Shown piece after piece: positions 1 through 10,186 of a stretch of 64,000 nucleotides of DNA. The DNA is from Kiloniellaceae bacterium (lineage in GTDB: Bacteria > Pseudomonadota > Alphaproteobacteria > Kiloniellales > J153). Position 1 is the first letter of the stretch. Each line of letters starts with the position of its first letter. The translations under genes and the position numbers were made by a program. The stretch lies in NCBI GenBank assembly GCA_021776175.1, contig JAJFGJ010000024.1, positions 1-64,000 of the forward strand, in the 5' to 3' direction. The notes under the pieces were generated by a model that was given only the letters and a program-made list of their open reading frames with translations, was not told the DNA's origin and ran no database searches.

Positions 1-1
1 C

Positions 2-3000
2 GGCCGGGGTTACGCCGCAAGCGCAACCGCCACGGTCACTGTCGATCCCGTGAACGACGCCCCGGTGGCCAACGGCGATGTCTTTACCGTTCTCAAGGAC
101 GGCACCCTGAACATCGCGGCGCCGGGCATTCTGGCCAACGACACGGATGTGGACGGGGATGCGCTGTCCGCCGCCATGATCGCCAACGTGTCCAACGGCG
201 CCCTGGTCCTGAACCCCGACGGCAGCTTCACCTACACCCCCAATGCCGGCTTTATCGGCATCGACAGCTTCACCTATAGAGCGGGCGACGGGACGGACCA
301 ATCCATCGTGGCGACGGTGACGATCGAGGTCGGACTGCCGGCCGGCATTATCTCGGACGACTTCAGCGCCGGCACCCTCGGCACCGGCTGGTCGCTGCAG
401 GGCCCGGCCGGAACGACCAATCTAATTGTGGCCGGCGCCGAGGCCTTCCTCGAGATCGCGGTGCCTTCGGGCGGCTCCTACGATGCCTGGGGCACCAACA
501 CCGCGACCCGGGTGATGCAAGTGGCGGCGAACGAGGACTTCGGCATCGAAGCCAAGTTCCTGAGCGCCCCGACGCAACAGTTCCAAATGCAGGGCCTTCT
601 GGTCGAGCAGGACGCCAACAACTGGATCCGATACGATACCGTGCACCAGGGAGACAGCCTGCATGTCTTCGCGGCCCTGACCCTGAACGGGACGTCGAAA
701 GTTCAGTTCGACCATGCCGTTCCGGCCGGTGCCGCCTCCTATCTGCGGATCGATCGCGTGGGCGACACCTGGAGCTTCCAGTACTCGGACGATGGCCAGA
801 ATTGGTCCACCGCCGGTGGCTTCACCCAGGTCCTGACCGTGACCCAGACCGGGCTCTTCGCCGGCAGCACGGGGATCGCCGCGCCCGGCCACGTCGCACA
901 GGTTGATTACTTCTTCAACACCGCCGCGCCGATCGCACCTGAGGACAATACCCCGGTGCCCCCGGTCGCACGAGACGATACGGCGACAACCGCCCTGAAC
1001 ACCGCTGTGGTGCTCAGCGTCGCGGCCGACCTGCTGGCCAACGACAGCGACGCCAATGGCGACCCCATAACCTTTGACGGCTTCGCCCAGCCGGCCAACG
1101 GCACCCTGATCGACAACGGCGACGGCACTCTGACCTACACCCCCAACACCGGCTTCACCGGCGTCGATAACTTTGCCTATACCATTAGCGATGGGACCGG
1201 CACCGGTACCGATACCGCCAGCGTCTTTGTAGGCGTGGCGAATAGTTCCCCAGTGACGCAGAACGATGCGATAGCGACGAACGAGGACACGGCGGCGATC
1301 ATCGCGGTTTTGGCCAATGACAGCGATCCTAACGGCGATACTTTAATCATCAGCGCCGTGGGCAATCCAGCCAATGGCACCGCGACCATCTCCGCCGGCG
1401 GCTCGCTAATTTACGTACCGGATGCAAACTTCAGCGGCATCGACAGCTTCACCTATACGGCCTCCGATGGCGTTGGAACCACGGACGCCACTGTCACGGT
1501 TACTGTCGCCCCGGTAAACGACGCGCCACATGTGGTTACGGGCACCACCGTCTTCACAAAGCAAATCATCGACACAACCATGGGTGGGACCCATGCCGTT
1601 GTCACCGCGGATTTCGATGGCGATGGCGACATCGACGTGGCGGCGACGGACTTTGTCAACGGCAGGGTGGCTTGGTACGAGAACAATGGCAGCACCGGCT
1701 TCACCAAGCGAATTATTGACGCGAACCTGGGTGGCGCTTATCCGGCCGCGATCGCGGACGTGGATGGCGATGGCGACATCGATCTGCTGGCGACAGGCTA
1801 CACATCCGACACGATAGTCTGGTACGAGAACAACGGGACCGGCGTCTTCACGAGGCGTGATGTCGATACCGCGGCGAATGGCGCCCACTCGGTTATCGCC
1901 GGAGATGTGGACGGCGATGGCGACATGGATTTGCTCGCGACGAACCAGGATGCCAGTACGGTGACCTGGTATGAGAACGACGGCAGCAACGCTTTCACCA
2001 AACACACCATCGACGATTCCGCGCTTGCCGCCAAATACGCTGTCTTCGAGGATATCGACTCCGATGGCGACCTCGACGTGGTCGGGGCAAGTTTCCAGGA
2101 CAATACGATCGCCTGGTATGAAAATGACGGAAGCGAAAACTTCACCAAGCATATAATCGACACCACTGCTTTCGGAGCCTATTCTGTCTTTACTGCGGAT
2201 ATGGATGGCGACGGCGATCCCGACATACTCGCGGCCAGCCAGCTTGACCATACAATCGCCTGGTACCGGAACGACGGCGCGGCGGGATTCGTCCAGCAGA
2301 TCATCGACACCCAAGCCATCGGAGCCAGGTCCGTTTTGGTCGCGGATGTCGACGGCGACGGCAACTTGGACGTGCTCTCGGCAAGCGTGATTGACAATAC
2401 CGCGGCCTGGTACCGGAATGACGGGAACGCCGACTTTACCAAGCAGGAGATTGACGTCACGGCGCTTGCCCCTTACGGCATTTTCGCCGCGGATGTGAAC
2501 GGCGACGGTAACATCGATGTGCTGACCGCCAACCGGGACGACAACACCATCGCCTTGAATACGCAGAGCAAGTTGCATCAAATTTTCGTGCCCGATGGCG
2601 GTTCACGGATCATCAGCACCAGCCTGCTCCAGGCCACGGACGCCGAACACACGCCAGCGGAACTGGTCTACACCGTCACGGACCTGCCCACTCTCGGGGC
2701 ACTCCAGCTCAACGGTGTCGCTCTGACGCTAGGCGGCATCTTCACCCAGAGCGACATCGACAATAACCTGATCACCTACGCCCGTTCCGGCGCCGGCACG
2801 ACGTCCGACGAGTTCGGCTTTTCGATCAGCGACGGCACCGCCAGCACCAGCGCCGACGTCCAGATCATGATCGGCGATCCTATCGACGTCTGGTACGGCG
2901 ACGTGCAGACATTCGGTAGTCCGGGCGAAACCCAGCAATGGATCAACGTACTTGGCGATGTCGATATCTCGCAAGTCACCTCGCTTTCCTACTCGCTGAA

Positions 3001-4243
3001 CGGCGGGGCGGATCGCGCCCTGTCGATCGGCCCCGACACGCGCCGGCTGCATGATCCCGGCGATTTCAACATCGATATAGATTACAGCGAGCTGGATGGT
3101 TCAGCCGTAGATGACATCGTCACCATCAAGGCGACGCTTGCGGACGGCCTCATCGTCACCAGGGACGTCACAATCGATTACCAGTCGGGAAGCCAGTGGG
3201 CCAGCGATTACAGTATCGATTGGGCGACGGTCACCAATATCCAGGATGTCGTGCAAGTGGTCGACGGCTTGTGGACATACGACGCGTCCGGTATCCGCCC
3301 CGCCATCCAGGGCTATGACCGGCTCCTCACCCTGGGCGACCAGTCCTGGGACAACTACGAGGTCAATCTCGCGGTCACCATGCATGACCTGACCACAGTC
3401 GATCCGAGTGGGCGCGATGGCGGCGACCTAGGTTTCGGCATGTTGTGGAACGGCCACACCGATACCCCAATCGCCGGGTTCCAACCAAAAGCAGGCTGGG
3501 AGCCGGGCGCGGCCTTCTTTTTCGACGACAACGGCTCTCTGGACCTTCATTCCTCTAGTAATTGGAACACCATACTCGGAAATCAGCCTTTCACGCTGAC
3601 CGAGGGCTCCACCTACAATTTCACAATCCGTGTTGAACAAACCAACATTTTCGACCGTACCTACAGTATCAAGTATTGGGAACAAGGGCAGACCGAGCCG
3701 ATCTCCTGGCAAGTTCAAGGGACGGAGCAGTTCGCGGCGCCGACCAACGGTTCCTTCTATCTGGATGCTCATTACTTCGACGTCACCTTCGGCGATATCA
3801 CGGTGACCGAGATTACGGGCAGCGACATCCTTATCGGCGATGTCGGCGACGATGTCCTGATCGCGGCCGATACCACGCAGGCCGCCCCCGGCCTTGGCGA
3901 GATCGATGTCTTCACCGGCGATGCCGGCGCCGATACCTTCGTCTTCGGCGACTCGAGCGGTGCCTTCTACGACGACGGCAACGCCGGCACCGACGGCTTT
4001 GGCGATTATGGCTTCATCTGGGATTTCCAAAGCGGCGTCGATCAGATTCAACTCGCCGGCGCTATCGACGATTACGTCCTCGCCGACACCGCCGCGGGCT
4101 TGCCGAGCGGGACCGCGATCTCGCTGGTAAACGCCAGCGGCCCGGACGAATTGATCGGTGTCGTCAACGGCGTCTCCGGCCTGTCGCTCGCCAGCGCCGA
4201 TTTCATCCTCATTGGCGTCGACCCCGACCCGCCCCTGGTCTGA
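2..4243 (+). CDS. Large RTX-type secreted protein with Ig-like, FG-GAP propeller and lectin-like domains (5' end outside window)
   Basis: The reading frame is open to the first base, so the gene begins upstream; 1413 codons are visible. In order (window residues): cadherin/VCBS-like Ig modules at about 16-110, 313-417 and 418-510, with a DUF1349-like concanavalin-A fold at about 117-308 between the first two. Then come seven repeats of about 48 residues carrying D-x-D-G-D-x-D calcium motifs (about 517-853), as in FG-GAP/VCBS propellers. A further cadherin-like module follows (857-957), then a second lectin-like domain (1063-1267). The C-terminal region contains [11 protein letters not shown], typical of RTX/serralysin C-termini read by type I exporters. 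The ABC exporter and adaptor genes follow at once, which fits a secreted substrate. Role as an adhesin or matrix protein is inferred; its ligand is unknown. Confidence 0.88.
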   Translation, partial: GRGYAASATATVTVDPVNDAPVANGDVFTVLKDGTLNIAAPGILANDTDVDGDALSAAMIANVSNGALVLNPDGSFTYTPNAGFIGIDSFTYRAGDGTDQSIVATVTIEVGLPAGIISDDFSAGTLGTGWSLQGPAGTTNLIVAGAEAFLEIAVPSGGSYDAWGTNTATRVMQVAANEDFGIEAKFLSAPTQQFQMQGLLVEQDANNWIRYDTVHQGDSLHVFAALTLNGTSKVQFDHAVPAGAASYLRIDRVGDTWSFQYSDDGQNWSTAGGFTQVLTVTQTGLFAGSTGIAAPGHVAQVDYFFNTAAPIAPEDNTPVPPVARDDTATTALNTAVVLSVAADLLANDSDANGDPITFDGFAQPANGTLIDNGDGTLTYTPNTGFTGVDNFAYTISDGTGTGTDTASVFVGVANSSPVTQNDAIATNEDTAAIIAVLANDSDPNGDTLIISAVGNPANGTATISAGGSLIYVPDANFSGIDSFTYTASDGVGTTDATVTVTVAPVNDAPHVVTGTTVFTKQIIDTTMGGTHAVVTADFDGDGDIDVAATDFVNGRVAWYENNGSTGFTKRIIDANLGGAYPAAIADVDGDGDIDLLATGYTSDTIVWYENNGTGVFTRRDVDTAANGAHSVIAGDVDGDGDMDLLATNQDASTVTWYENDGSNAFTKHTIDDSALAAKYAVFEDIDSDGDLDVVGASFQDNTIAWYENDGSENFTKHIIDTTAFGAYSVFTADMDGDGDPDILAASQLDHTIAWYRNDGAAGFVQQIIDTQAIGARSVLVADVDGDGNLDVLSASVIDNTAAWYRNDGNADFTKQEIDVTALAPYGIFAADVNGDGNIDVLTANRDDNTIALNTQSKLHQIFVPDGGSRIISTSLLQATDAEHTPAELVYTVTDLPTLGALQLNGVALTLGGIFTQSDIDNNLITYARSGAGTTSDEFGFSISDGTASTSADVQIMIGDPIDVWYGDVQTFGSPGETQQWINVLGDVDISQVTSLSYSLNGGADRALSIGPDTRRLHDPGDFNIDIDYSELDGSAVDDIVTIKATLADGLIVTRDVTIDYQSGSQWASDYSIDWATVTNIQDVVQVVDGLWTYDASGIRPAIQGYDRLLTLGDQSWDNYEVNLAVTMHDLTTVDPSGRDGGDLGFGMLWNGHTDTPIAGFQPKAGWEPGAAFFFDDNGSLDLHSSSNWNTILGNQPFTLTEGSTYNFTIRVEQTNIFDRTYSIKYWEQGQTEPISWQVQGTEQFAAPTNGSFYLDAHYFDVTFGDITVTEITGSDILIGDVGDDVLIAADTTQAAPGLGEIDVFTGDAGADTFVFGDSSGAFYDDGNAGTDGFGDYGFIWDFQSGVDQIQLAGAIDDYVLADTAAGLPSGTAISLVNASGPDELIGVVNGVSGLSLASADFILIGVDPDPPLV

Positions 4244-4253
4244 TCGCGATCAG
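4240..4253. repeat. Perfect 14-bp palindrome over the stop codon
   Basis: CTGATCGCGATCAG is self-complementary and spans the TGA of the large secreted protein. It lies 20 bp before the exporter gene. It could damp expression of the exporter relative to its substrate, but it has no loop and no U-run, so it may be chance. Confidence 0.25.
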
Positions 4254-4273
4254 TCTTAAGGATAGCGCCGACC

Positions 4274-6001
4274 ATGGCCAAGCGGGCTAGAAGCGAAGTC
4301 AGCGAAGCAATCGCCGCGTCACGCGGCGCCCTTCTGATGACCGGCATGTTCAGCTTTTTCATCAACCTGCTCATGCTGGTCGCGCCGCTCTATATGCTGC
4401 AAATCTACGACCGGGTCCTTTCCAGCCGTAGCGAATCGACCCTGATCGTGCTGACGGTCCTGGCTGGCGGCATGCTCCTGGTCATGGGGCTGCTGGATCT
4501 GATCCGCTCCCGCATCCTGGTGCGCGTCGGGACACGGTTCGACTTGCTCCTCAATCCGCGAGTGTTCTCGGCCGTGTTCGAGCAAAGCCTTCGCGGCTAT
4601 CGGGGTGAGCGAAGTAAGCCGCTGCGCGATCTCGACGGCCTGCGCCAGTTCATGACCGGCCCCGGCCCCTTCGCGTTTTTCGACGCACCCTGGATGCCGG
4701 TTTACCTTGGCGTAATTTTTCTGTTTCACCCCTTGCTGGGTTTCGTGGCCGTCGCCGGCGCCGCGATCCTATTCGTAATGGCGCTGCTAAACGAGATTTT
4801 GACACGCAAGCCCCTGCAGCAGGCGAACGCCGAGGCCATGGCCGCCTACGGGTTCGCCGAGGCGTCCCTGCGCAATGTGGAAGTGCTCGAGGCCATGGGC
4901 ATGCTTGGCAATATTCGCAAGCGCTGGCTGGCCAAGCATCGAGACAGCACAAGTTATCAAAGCCGGGCGAGCGACCGCGCCGGAGCCTTGACCGCTGGGT
5001 CCAAGGCGATGCGCATGTTCCTGCAGGTGGCAATGCTGGGGGTTGGCGCCGCCTTGGCGCTACAACAGATCATCACGCCCGGCGTCATGATCGCGGCCTC
5101 GATCATCATGGGGCGCGCCCTTGCGCCGGTGGAGCAGGCGATCGGCCAATGGCGCTCCTTCCTTGCCGCGCGCTCCTCTTACCGGCGGCTGCAGAATCTG
5201 TTACGCGAAACCCCGGAAGGCGACCCCCACCACATGCTGCCCAGGCCGCAAGGGCACCTTTCGGTGGATAGCTTGGTGGCTATCCCGCCGGGTGCCGCCA
5301 AGCCGGTACTCAAGGGCCTGTCCTTCAGTTTGGAGCCGGGCGAGGCGCTTGGCGTCATCGGGCCGAGCGCGTCCGGCAAATCGACCTTAGCCCGCCTGCT
5401 GGTAGGTGTCTGGCCTCCCTATAATGGGGCCGTACGCCTGGACGGCGCCGAAATCCAGGCCTGGGATCGAACCGAGCTGGGACCTTGCATCGGCTACCTG
5501 CCGCAGGACGTCGAGCTATTCGCGGGCAGCGTCGCCGACAATATCGCCCGGCTGAGTGACGAGCCGGACCCCGAGCAGGTCGTCCTCGCGGCACGGCACG
5601 CCGGAGTCCACGACTTAATCCTGCAACTGGAGCAAGGCTACGATACGGAGATCGGCGATAACGGCTGTATCCTCTCGGGCGGACAGCGCCAGCGGATTGC
5701 CCTGGCACGGGCTCTTTACGGGGATCCGGTCCTGGTCGTCCTCGACGAGCCCAACGCCAACCTCGACGCCGCCGGCGACCAGGCCTTGACCGAAGCGATC
5801 CTCGATCTGAAGCGCCGCCAGGCGACCGTGGTCGTCATGGCGCACCGGCCGAGCGCTATCGCCGCCGTCGATAAGCTACTCGTGATCCGCGACGGCAAGA
5901 CCGAAGCATTCGGACCAAAGGAAGAGGTGCTTGCGAAAATGACCCAGGCGCAAAAAGCCACTCCGGTAACCAACGTCACCTCGATCCGGCCCAACCCCTG
6001 A
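4274..6001 (+). CDS. Type I secretion ABC transporter, permease/ATPase (PrtD family)
   Basis: This 575-residue half-transporter energises export of RTX proteins across the inner membrane. Membrane segments occupy about residues 15-310, beginning with the hydrophobic stretch after SRGALLMTGMFS. The nucleotide-binding domain has a Walker A GPSASGKST (about 363), signature LSGGQRQR (about 467), Walker B VVLDEP (about 488) and an H-loop histidine in MAHRP (about 523). There is no N-terminal C39 peptidase or CLD domain, which matches PrtD/AprD/RsaD exporters of RTX proteases and S-layer proteins. Length is normal for the family. It sits 30 bp after the putative substrate and 23 bp before the adaptor, so the three look like one operon. 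The outer-membrane TolC partner is not in the window. Confidence 0.95.
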   Translation: MAKRARSEVSEAIAASRGALLMTGMFSFFINLLMLVAPLYMLQIYDRVLSSRSESTLIVLTVLAGGMLLVMGLLDLIRSRILVRVGTRFDLLLNPRVFSAVFEQSLRGYRGERSKPLRDLDGLRQFMTGPGPFAFFDAPWMPVYLGVIFLFHPLLGFVAVAGAAILFVMALLNEILTRKPLQQANAEAMAAYGFAEASLRNVEVLEAMGMLGNIRKRWLAKHRDSTSYQSRASDRAGALTAGSKAMRMFLQVAMLGVGAALALQQIITPGVMIAASIIMGRALAPVEQAIGQWRSFLAARSSYRRLQNLLRETPEGDPHHMLPRPQGHLSVDSLVAIPPGAAKPVLKGLSFSLEPGEALGVIGPSASGKSTLARLLVGVWPPYNGAVRLDGAEIQAWDRTELGPCIGYLPQDVELFAGSVADNIARLSDEPDPEQVVLAARHAGVHDLILQLEQGYDTEIGDNGCILSGGQRQRIALARALYGDPVLVVLDEPNANLDAAGDQALTEAILDLKRRQATVVVMAHRPSAIAAVDKLLVIRDGKTEAFGPKEEVLAKMTQAQKATPVTNVTSIRPNP

Positions 6002-6024
6002 TCGGCGGCGGGACCGACCTATTC

Positions 6025-7347
6025 ATGGAAACTCACCTGAAACAAACGCAAAATCGCCCGGCCAGCGCCAACCCGATCCCCCATATCGTGGCCGGCCTAA
6101 TCATTGTGGCGGTCATGTTCGGTGGGCTGGGAACCTGGGCGGCACTGGCGCCTTTGAGCGGGGCGATTATCGCTCCGGGTGTGGTGACCGTTTATTCCAA
6201 GCGTAAGACAGTGCAACACCTGGAAGGCGGGATCGTTGCCGAGATTCTGGTCCACGATGGCGACTATGTCGAAAGCGGACAGCTGCTGATCCGCCTGGAA
6301 GACATCCGTGCCCGAGCCAATTTGATGATCGTGGATGGCCGGCTCGACTTGTTGCGGGCGCGCAAAGCTAGATTGACGGCCGAACGCGACGGCCTGAAGC
6401 GGGTAGTGTTTCCCGCCCCCCTGCTTGCCCGCGAATCCGAATCGGGAGTGTCGGATATTCTGCGGGGCGAGGGCGAATTGTTCGCGGCACGCCAGACCGC
6501 CGTTCAAGGCGAGGTCGATATCCTGACTCAGCGAATCGGACAGCTCAAAGAACAGATTCGAGGATTGTCGGCGCAGCAGAAATCCAAGGCGCATCAAATC
6601 GAGTTGATCCAGGAAGAGGTAACCGGGCTGCGCAGTCTCTTCGACAAGGGCTATGCGACAAAACCGCGCATCCTTGCCCTGGAACGCCAAGCCGAGGAGC
6701 TCAACGGCGATCGTGGCGAGCAAGCCGCGGGAATTGCCCGGGCCCAAAGCGGTATCGGCGAGGCCAAGCTGAACATCATCCAATTACACAAGAATTTACG
6801 CCAGGAAGTCGTCGCCGAACTGCGCGAAGTCCAGGGGGAGATCTTCGATCTCGATGAACGCCGGATCGCCGCCGCCGACGAGCTAAACCGGATCGAGGTC
6901 CGCGCGCCGCAGGCGGGCCTTGTGGTTGGCATGGACATCCACACCACGGGCGGCGTGATCGGCCCCGGGCAAACGATCCTGGATATCGTGCCGAACGACG
7001 ACGAATTAGTCATCGAAGTCCGGGTGTCGCCAAACAACATCGACAAGGTCGCGAGCGGGCTTTCGTCCATAGTGCGTTTCCCGGCTTTCGACCGGAACAC
7101 CACGCCGGATCTCGGCGGAACCGTCTTCCTGGCCTCCGCCGACCGGATGGTCGACGAGAAAACCCGGGAGCCCTACTATCTTGTGAGCGTGCGAATACCA
7201 GAGATCGAACTTGCCAAGCTGAAAGATCTGGAACTGCTGCCGGGCATGCCGGCCGAGGTCTTCATCGCGACAGGAGAGCGCACGGCGCTGAGTTACTTGC
7301 TGAAACCCCTGGCCGACGGCCTTGCCCGCGCCTTCAAGGACGGTTGA
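6025..7347 (+). CDS. HlyD-family type I secretion periplasmic adaptor (PrtE-like)
   Basis: This 440-residue membrane-fusion protein should link the ABC exporter to an outer-membrane channel. One transmembrane helix lies at about residues 22-44 (HIVAGLIIVAVMFGGLGTW). A split barrel-sandwich domain follows, with VQHLEGGIVAEILVHDGDYV as its first half. A long charged coiled coil covers about 95-290, and the second lipoyl half contains IEVRAPQAGLVVG. The C-terminal beta domain includes LLPGMPAEVFI, a family hallmark. It lies directly downstream of the ABC gene. The 3' end carries a short tandem duplication that includes the stop codon. Confidence 0.94.
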   Translation: METHLKQTQNRPASANPIPHIVAGLIIVAVMFGGLGTWAALAPLSGAIIAPGVVTVYSKRKTVQHLEGGIVAEILVHDGDYVESGQLLIRLEDIRARANLMIVDGRLDLLRARKARLTAERDGLKRVVFPAPLLARESESGVSDILRGEGELFAARQTAVQGEVDILTQRIGQLKEQIRGLSAQQKSKAHQIELIQEEVTGLRSLFDKGYATKPRILALERQAEELNGDRGEQAAGIARAQSGIGEAKLNIIQLHKNLRQEVVAELREVQGEIFDLDERRIAAADELNRIEVRAPQAGLVVGMDIHTTGGVIGPGQTILDIVPNDDELVIEVRVSPNNIDKVASGLSSIVRFPAFDRNTTPDLGGTVFLASADRMVDEKTREPYYLVSVRIPEIELAKLKDLELLPGMPAEVFIATGERTALSYLLKPLADGLARAFKDG

Positions 7348-7372
7348 AGATCAGCGACGGTTGAAGATGAGC
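7339..7372 (+). repeat. 17-bp tandem duplication at the 3' end of the adaptor gene
   Basis: GACGGTTGAAGATCAGC is followed at once by GACGGTTGAAGATGAGC (one mismatch). The first copy contains the adaptor's TGA stop. It is likely a slippage duplication; no function is evident. Confidence 0.6.
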
Positions 7373-7433
7373 CGCCCGGCGCGGCTGAATTCAGCCCGGT
7401 GCCGGCTTGTCGCGGACGGCCAAGCCAGGAGCC

Positions 7434-8381
7434 TTAATAATACCCGTAGTGGCGATTGCTTATTCTGGAGGCCTTATTAAGAACCGTCCCAATCAAAAGG
7501 TCGTTGTCGATCAGAGTCAAAGCATGCTCGATCTCGTTCTTGGCCGTCCTCCCCTCCTCGACCACGAGCAGACAAGCGTCCAGGTGGCGCATGAAAGCTA
7601 TGCTTGCATCGCTCAAGAGCAGCGGTGGAAGGTCGTAGATGACAAGCCGGTCCGAATATCGATCGCGCAACTCGTCTGCCAAGAGCCCCATCTTGGTCGA
7701 AAGGACGACATCGGAGGAAGGCCACTGCCTGTTGCGGGCCGGTAGTATGACAAGTCGATCGTAGCCCGGGTTTATAAGGCAATCGGCGATTTCCGCATCG
7801 CCGTCGAGGACATCGTCTAGACCTTTCTCAACGGTCAACCCAAGGGTTTTCAAAAGCGACGGCCGGCGCAGGTCCAGCTCCGCCAACAAGACGGTACGGT
7901 TGTCCACTTGAGAGAGGCTGATCGCCAGATTGAGCGCGACGAGGCTCTTTCCTTCGCCTTCGCGCGCACTGCAGATACCCAGGGTCCTGGCATTTCGCTG
8001 CCCCATGCGCTTCAAAACCTGAGTACGCAGCATGCGGAAGATATCGGCTTCCCGAGTGTCCGAAAACGGTGCGATAATTCGGTTCGCGCGCATAGTTTTC
8101 AGATCTGGCTGTACTACTTTGGTTTGGCGGTAAATCGGGCTCGCGGCGGACGCGCCCCCAGTCTTCCCCGACACTTCGGCTAGCCGTTCAGCCGCCGTTT
8201 CCGGCGTCTTCTCGGCTATCCGCTCGACCGTCGACTCGCTTGTGCCGTCGGCCCGCTGTTCGGCGGCCGCTTCCCTTGTGACCTGGGCCAGCCGCTCGGG
8301 AAGGCTCAGCTGAGACTGCGCGCTTTTACGCTGCCGTCTAAGCGCGTCCAGGCTGTCTTGTGGCGGGGCTGCCTTCGGCAC
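7434..8381 (-). CDS. Exopolysaccharide tyrosine autokinase, CpsD/CapB type
   Basis: A cytoplasmic P-loop kinase that works with the Wzz-like protein encoded just upstream to control polysaccharide polymerisation and export. After a charged, low-complexity N-terminus (about 1-85) come Walker A SAREGEGKS (about 140), the Walker A' region VLLAELDLRRPSL (about 165) and Walker B VIYDLPPLL (about 246). The protein ends in HYGYY, a short tyrosine cluster as in autophosphorylating BY-kinases. The usual A' aspartate appears as part of ELDLRRP. The start is GTG at 8381, preceded by AAGGGA at good spacing. It is the last gene of a four-gene minus-strand export operon and lies 36 bp after the Wzz-like gene. 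Confidence 0.9.
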   Translation of the reverse strand: MPKAAPPQDSLDALRRQRKSAQSQLSLPERLAQVTREAAAEQRADGTSESTVERIAEKTPETAAERLAEVSGKTGGASAASPIYRQTKVVQPDLKTMRANRIIAPFSDTREADIFRMLRTQVLKRMGQRNARTLGICSAREGEGKSLVALNLAISLSQVDNRTVLLAELDLRRPSLLKTLGLTVEKGLDDVLDGDAEIADCLINPGYDRLVILPARNRQWPSSDVVLSTKMGLLADELRDRYSDRLVIYDLPPLLLSDASIAFMRHLDACLLVVEEGRTAKNEIEHALTLIDNDLLIGTVLNKASRISNRHYGYY

Positions 8382-8417
8382 GATTCTATCCCTTTACTGT
8401 CAAACCGGGCACCGCCA

Positions 8418-10175
8418 TCAAAGCGGTAGGTGCCGAAGCAATGAGAACCACAGATGGTCCAAGGGTCGCAGATACACATGAACAAGCGCTAAGGCCGAAA
8501 CAAAAAACGCGACCGAACCCAAAACCCACAGTAGGTTTTTCACCGCCTCCCATATCCGGCTGGCCCGTGTCACGATAAGCGGGATCGTCACCAGCGGGCC
8601 TTCCCCGATCACCGAGGTTAGTTGTCGACTGCCGTAAATGCCTTGGTCCATAAGGTCCAAAGCAATCACCAGGGCAGCGCCAATGCCGATGGCCAGCAAC
8701 GCCCCAACGCCGACAATCACCATGCGTTTAGGTCTTATTGGGTCAACCGGCAGTTGAGGCGGCTCGATGAGCGAAAACCTCTCACTCATCCTTTCCGTTT
8801 CAAGAGACTGCGATAACTCCGCCGCGAGCTGCTTATCCTTCGTTTCTTTATACTTTACCAATTTATTCTCGTAATCGCGTACCAGCGACAGATACGCCCG
8901 TTCTATCTCAGGCATCGCCAGGGCACGCACCTCGTATTCGGCGATTTTATCTTGCAAGGCCTCGCGTTCAGCCAGCAATGACTGGCGTTCGGTGCCCAAG
9001 CTCTTCAGCTGCACCTGCAAGAGAACGTATTGCGGATTTGCGGCAGGCTTCGATTCGTCCTGCTGGCTCGTCTGCTGGCGCGCCAGATCCAGTTCGGACG
9101 TGAGTCGATCGACGACCGCTTCCAACCGCCGCATCTCCGGATGTTTCGAAGAGTAGAGTTCACGAGCTTGAGCGAGCTCGTCGCGCGCGGTTCGCAATTG
9201 GATCGCCAAGGATGCCGCGTTATTCTCGTCGCCGACCGCCCGGCTCTCCATCGCCGCGACCTCCCGTTGCGCGCGGATAACGTCCGGGTGCTCGGGGCCG
9301 TAGATCGCGCGCAAACGCGAGTATTCGCCGCGAAGTGCTTGCAGCCGGTCCTCGGAGGTCCGCACCGGCTCGCCGTCGGGGGTAACGTCGATGTTGGGCT
9401 CTATCGTGGAAAGTTCGGCCCGAACGAACCGCTGCTGATGCTCCAGGGCCTGTATCCGGCGGTCCAAGGTCACCAGTTCTCTTTCGGTCCGCTCAAGAAT
9501 GCCGAAATTCACGCTAGCTTGCTCGGGCAGCTTGCCGGTGTTCTTCTTTTTGAAATCGGCCAGCTTAGTCTCGAGCTCTCCGATCAGGGCGGCAAGCCGC
9601 TCGCTTTCCCGGGCGAGAAATTTGGTCGTCTCCGCAGCCTGACCCTGGCGTTCGCGAATATTCTCCGCCAGATAGAAAGTGACCAGTTCGTTCGCGATCT
9701 GCAGGGCCAGTCGAGGATTCCGGCTAACGTACGACAAATTAAAGGCGATGGTCGCCGACATCGGGCGGCCGCTGCGGGGATCTACAACCCTGGCGCTGAT
9801 GGTTTCCATATTAATGTCGTCGCGGAATCGCTGCGCGACCTTGCTCAAGGGCTCGGAGGCGCGAAGCTCCGGATAGAGGTCATAGCGATCCAGGATTCTT
9901 TTGAGGTTCTCCGTCGTTGCCACGCGCTGCTTAATGACCTGCAAACGCTGATCGGCATAGCTCGTGACCGTGGAGCGAATCACGTCCGGCGGCACTTCAG
10001 GTTGCTCGATCAGGATGATCGCCGTGGACTCAAAAACCGGCGGTAACACGTAGGCGAAGACGACACTACCGAATAGAACGAGTGCGGCCGGGATGACGAA
10101 TAATTTGATGTGCCGCAAGAAAAGCTGGAAATAATCTTGCAGGTTTTTTGTGTATTCGGTACTGGCTTCGTACAT
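8418..10175 (-). CDS. Wzz/GumC-family polysaccharide chain-length and co-polymerase protein
   Basis: This 585-residue inner-membrane protein should set chain length and connect to the outer-membrane exporter. A first membrane helix is at about 24-46, followed by the Wzz signature region (PPVFESTAIILIEQPEVPPD). A long coiled coil rich in E, R, L and A runs from about 170 to 450. The C-terminal helix after the proline-rich SLIEPPQLPVDPIRPKRM starts near 486, and a further hydrophobic helix lies near 546-570. The size and layout match the EpsB/XrtA-associated chain-length proteins found with exosortases. AGGAA precedes the ATG at 10175. The gene begins 11 bp after the preceding barrel gene. Confidence 0.92.
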   Translation of the reverse strand: MYEASTEYTKNLQDYFQLFLRHIKLFVIPAALVLFGSVVFAYVLPPVFESTAIILIEQPEVPPDVIRSTVTSYADQRLQVIKQRVATTENLKRILDRYDLYPELRASEPLSKVAQRFRDDINMETISARVVDPRSGRPMSATIAFNLSYVSRNPRLALQIANELVTFYLAENIRERQGQAAETTKFLARESERLAALIGELETKLADFKKKNTGKLPEQASVNFGILERTERELVTLDRRIQALEHQQRFVRAELSTIEPNIDVTPDGEPVRTSEDRLQALRGEYSRLRAIYGPEHPDVIRAQREVAAMESRAVGDENNAASLAIQLRTARDELAQARELYSSKHPEMRRLEAVVDRLTSELDLARQQTSQQDESKPAANPQYVLLQVQLKSLGTERQSLLAEREALQDKIAEYEVRALAMPEIERAYLSLVRDYENKLVKYKETKDKQLAAELSQSLETERMSERFSLIEPPQLPVDPIRPKRMVIVGVGALLAIGIGAALVIALDLMDQGIYGSRQLTSVIGEGPLVTIPLIVTRASRIWEAVKNLLWVLGSVAFFVSALALVHVYLRPLDHLWFSLLRHLPL

Positions 10176-10186
10176 AACCGGTGTTC

